Assembly (NCBI GenBank): GCA_019914945.1 | Contig: CM034100.1 | Coordinates: 3,609,209 to 3,673,208, forward strand | Direction of reading: 5' to 3' | Source of the DNA: Typha latifolia | Lineage: Eukaryota; Streptophyta; Magnoliopsida; Poales; Typhaceae | Length of the DNA stretch: 64,000 bases | In this document: piece after piece, positions 60,470 to 64,000 of the stretch | Position numbering within the stretch: position 1 is the stretch's first letter | Layout: every line of letters starts with the position of its first letter | Notes under the pieces: model-generated | What the model was told of the DNA's origin: nothing | Databases searched by the model: none | What the model saw: only the letters and a program-made list of their open reading frames with translations | Program-made: the position numbers and the translations under genes

Positions 60470-61534
60470 GCTTTAATTTGTTTAATCCTTTCAGGTGGGT
60501 TCTAATTGTTTTCTTTTTTATAATTTTGTTTTGGTTTGATGTCAATGGTAGGAGGATGGGCATGAAGAGGAGAGATGGGTGGGTTATGTGGATTGGAGGA
60601 ATAGGGCAGCCTTGAGAGGCAAACATGGAGGCATGCTTGCTGCCTCCTTTGTTCTGGGTACTCTTCTTCTACACTCTTCAAGATTCTAATCTCAAGATGG
60701 GTAAAAAGATATATATTGAAAACAAAAATAATTGATCATCTCCTTCTTCTCTTGCTTGCTGGGTCTCAGACCAATCTCTCTCTGCATACTCTTCTTGCTT
60801 CTTCTACTCCTTTCTCTCAGCTAGATTCTCCAAAAAAATTCAAGTTTTATCCTCTCTTCTACCTTGATGAGGCTTCTAAGAACTCCTACATCTCTCCTTT
60901 CATGGAATTAAGAAGGATTCTTTCTCTTTCGTTTTTACTTTTTTGGTATATAGCCGCCAATTTGACCAGGTATATTTGCAAAAGAGAACCTCTTAATTCA
61001 TATGCAAGGAATGTTCTCACTATTTCTACTATGTTAACTCAAATAATTTTTCTTGCAAAGTTGGTCTTCAAAAATAGGACAAATTACAGTTTACCCTTGT
61101 GTAGTTTAACTCAATTTTAGCTTATCTCTTTGTAATTCAAACTTAAATACTTAAGTTCATGGTCCAACATCAAGTTACAACTGTTAGATTCTTTTTTTTA
61201 TTTAAAAGTAAATATATTTTACTAGCACCATTATTTTTCACCATAAATAAATAATAAAATAACTAAACTATTCTCACTATTTTTAGATAAGATAATCTTT
61301 CTATAGTGGTAATTAAGGACGTCCCAAATGGTTGGCTAGAAATTAATACTTAGTTTGAACCATAGGGATTAAATGCTTAAATTTCCCTTGTTCTGCAAGT
61401 AGGCTAAAGTATGAAGCAAAAGAAAACAAATCCAGATGGAACTTTAATCTGCCAATACAAAAAATAAGTGCGATCTCCCCCCTCTTGTTATGATAATATA
61501 ATACATTCTTCTTTGATCAAATTTAATAATCCAC

Positions 61535-61607
<73 letters not shown>

Positions 61608-64000
61608 GTGACTGTGTCTATTTTGCTACAAATCAATTCACTGATTAATATAAAAATATTGATTTCAATCAGTGGTGGAGATTATGGAGAACTTGGCATT
61701 CTTAGCCAATGCGAGCAACTTAGTGATTTACTTGATGGGCTTTATGCACTTCTCGCCGTCTCACTCTGCTACCACCGTCACCAACTTCATGGGCACAGCC
61801 TTCCTCCTCGGCCTGCTTGGTGGCTTTCTCTCGGATGCCTTCTTCACCACCTTTGTTATCTATCTCATAAGTGCTTTCATCGAATTCTCTGTAAGTATCC
61901 AATAAAATGCCTTTTTAAATAGTAGATAACATTATCCAGAGTCCTTGTCTCCAGATAAATTGCCAATTTTAAGATGGGCAGTAAGAAAACCGTTATGGAT
62001 GGATCCGAAGATTCTGGGCAGATTAAGAGGAGTTAAGCATGGGCTCATGTGGCCATTGGAATCTAACATCTCATGATCCTAAAATTGAATGCTGCGGGGC
62101 CCAGCAATTCTGGTTGGAATTTGTACTAATTTGCTAACCTTGGCCAAGGGGAATAGGCCTAGTGGCGTAATGAATGGCATTGCCTAAAGGCTAAAGCTAG
62201 CTCGCCCCCCACCTAGGAAAAGACAACTCCAGCAACAGTAACCACGCGGAGGAGGAGATTGGAATAGCATCTTTTCCTTCTGAGACTTTCGATTGTATTT
62301 ATGTTAGCTTGTCTCCGATAGACTCGTCTATATGTGACAAAGGGTTGGGAAATTGGGTGATTCATTACGTCAAACACATGAGCTGCATTAATGGGATAGT
62401 AGCCAATATAAAAGAAAACGTTAGAGTAGCTTTTTAGCTTATGACCATCAATTGTTTTTATAGGGAAACGTTCAGATAGCATCTCATATTTTTATACTAA
62501 CACCATACGTCTCTATATACCTGTGACCCTGTGACCCACCCTCATTTTTTTTTTTGCTTATAATTTTTATGCAACACCCCTAACTAACTCAATCCATTCA
62601 TTCTCAAAGAAAATAACATTAATCAAGAAATATTTTGTTAGAATACTAGAAATAATCTTTAAAATACATGAATAACCAATACCAAAAATAGAATACTAGA
62701 AAACTTTAATGAAGAATATTTTTGTTTTTGTTTTCAAAAGTCTCACTTTTTGGAGGACATGCAAATATCATCGCACAGTTTTTTTTTTCTTTTTTTTTTT
62801 TACATTTCAAACTACTTATATCGCAGGATTATTCTTTAGATCTTTTGAATAAGGATATCTCTGATATTTCCGCATTTTTTTAAGATAATATAATTGATTT
62901 TTAATAAAAGAAAAAGTTACTAATATCCTGTCATGATCTTGATATATATATATAGGGATTGGTGATCCTCACAATACAAGCAAAGTCTTCATCCCTCAAG
63001 CCTCCCTCATGCAATCCTCCACAAGCGCCATGCGAGGAAGTCTCTGGCGGGAAGGCGGCGATGCTCTTCTGCGGCCTCTACCTCACGGCCCTCGGAGTTG
63101 GCGGCATAAAGGGCTCGCTGCCGGCTCACGGCGCGGAGCAGTTCGACGATAGCACCGTGCGCGGCCGCAAGGCCCGGTCCACCTTCTTTAACTACTTTGT
63201 TTTCTGCCTGTCGTGCGGCGCCCTCATCGCCGTGACCTTTGTGGTGTGGGTGGAGGACAACAAGGGATGGGAATGGGGGTTTGGGATATCCACCATTGCT
63301 ATACTGCTCTCCATTCCGGTCTTCCTCTCCGGCTCTCGGATTTATAGGAATAAGATTCCGACTGGGAGTCCTCTAACTATCATAGCCAAGGTATGAACCC
63401 TGACAGTTGACTCAATTAATCATTAGTAGTACTCGTTCTTACTCGCTCTAATTATTTCTTGAAATTTTATAAATTAAACCTTACCGATATTTAATCATTT
63501 AACTCCTATATCTTGCTTTAAAGACTCGTATTAAATTTAACTTTAATAGCAACCTACAAAAATAGTGAATATTTTATTATTTTGAGCTTTTAATCGCCAC
63601 AGGTCTTACTCGCCACAGCATTTAGCTGCCGCGGATCATCTCAGGCTCCGACCAACGCCATCATCGACCGTGCTCCAAGCCCAACAGCGAAACCAAGCGA
63701 ATCCAACAAAGAATCCAACACCCAGACCAACAACTCCTTGTCTCAAGACCTAAAGTTCCTAAACAGAGCAGTGCAACCTCAAGCCACCTACGACTGCCTC
63801 GCGTGCACAGTACGAGAGGTCGAGGATGTCAAGATAGTCCTCAAGATTCTCCCCATCTTCGTCTCCACCATCATGCTCAACTGCTGCCTCGCCCAGCTCT
63901 CCACCTTCTCCGTCGAGCAAGCCGCCACCATGGACACCCGCGTCGGCCACCTCGCCGTCCCCCCGGCCTCCCTCCCCGTCTTCCCCGTCACATTCATCAT
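60372..64000 (+). CDS. NPF4: NPF4-type (NRT1/PTR family) transporter, 5' portion
   Basis: Proton-coupled membrane transporter of the nitrate/peptide/hormone family, closest by memory to Arabidopsis NPF4.6 (NRT1.2/AIT1: nitrate and abscisic acid). Exons: 60372-60374 (ATG only), 60552-60657, 61673-61890, 62956-63390, 63603 to the window end. The joined N-terminus, Met then EDGHEEERWVGYVDWRN, aligns in length with NPF4.6 (18 residues to WRN). HGGMLAASFVL runs across the splice to VVEIMENLAFLANASNLV, then TVTNFMGTAFLLGLLGGFLS, FCGLYLTALGVGGIKGSLPA, HGAEQFDDSTVRGRKARSTF and FNYFVFCLSCGALIAVTFVV, all family hallmarks. The last exon has the variable cytosolic linker (Ser/Asn-rich) and IFVSTIMLNCCLAQLSTFSV. 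About 380 residues are visible; the second half is beyond the right edge. Intron 1 contains a CT microsatellite. Confidence 0.93.
60423..60464. repeat. (CT)n microsatellite in NPF intron 1
   Basis: About 42 bp of CT dinucleotides inside the 177-bp intron that follows the proposed ATG-only exon. Confidence 0.97.
61536..61603. repeat. (AT)n microsatellite in NPF intron 2
   Basis: About 68 bp of AT dinucleotides, ending 70 bp before the acceptor of the exon starting 61673. Confidence 0.97.

Noticed and set aside
59976..60626. ORFs on both strands across AT and CT repeats near the NPF start
   Set aside because: Repeat-driven open frames with no conserved content; the NPF exon in the correct frame explains the region.

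Overview
This is a plant nuclear chromosome segment: intron-rich genes with GT-AG splice sites, AT-rich introns, many AT/CT microsatellites, a tRNA-iMet-primed Copia retrotransposon, and plant-only families (plant cysteine oxidase, PPR-E protein, NPF transporter, chloroplast SufA/IscA). GC-rich first exons set in AT-rich surroundings would suit a non-grass monocot, but that is a weak inference. All exon models were built by hand from reading frame, splice signals and remembered family sequence; there is no transcript support.

Layout: (1) 57-5846 (+), the 3' two thirds of an ABCA-family ABC transporter, cut by the left edge. (2) 7521-10154 (-), a PDCL3-like phosducin/thioredoxin-fold protein. 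(3) 11207-22412 (+), a 13-exon YLPM1-like P-loop protein sharing a 1.05-kb divergent promoter with gene 2. (4) 23393-27138 (-), short-form tRNase Z, convergent with gene 3. (5) 28984-32252 (+), plant cysteine oxidase with an apparent 1-nt frameshift in exon 1. (6) 33116-34990 (+), an intronless PPR-E protein. (7) 36582-41408 (+), class I histone deacetylase (HDA19 type). (8) 42485-44430 (-), chloroplast SufA/IscA iron-sulfur protein, convergent with gene 7. (9, 10) 45554-48424 and 52942-55676 (-), a tandem pair of small membrane proteins resembling DUF1475, with identical intron phases and internal exon lengths. (11) 49048-52443 (+), a decayed, RT-less Copia element with ATTCC target-site duplications lying between the pair. 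(12) 60372-64000+ (+), an NPF4-type transporter cut by the right edge.

The genes are an ordinary chromosomal neighbourhood, not one pathway. Individual links to known biology: oxygen sensing (PCO), tRNA 3' processing (TRZ), chromatin repression (HDAC), plastid Fe-S handling (SufA), organelle RNA metabolism (PPR), nitrate/hormone-type transport (NPF4). I found no CRISPR array, toxin system, virus gene or undescribed multigene system. The items most worth checking are the PCO frameshift, the ATG-only first exon of the NPF gene, the duplicated DUF1475-like pair with its retroelement, a palindrome-rich block inside a YLPM1 intron, and several unusual splice-site arrangements.
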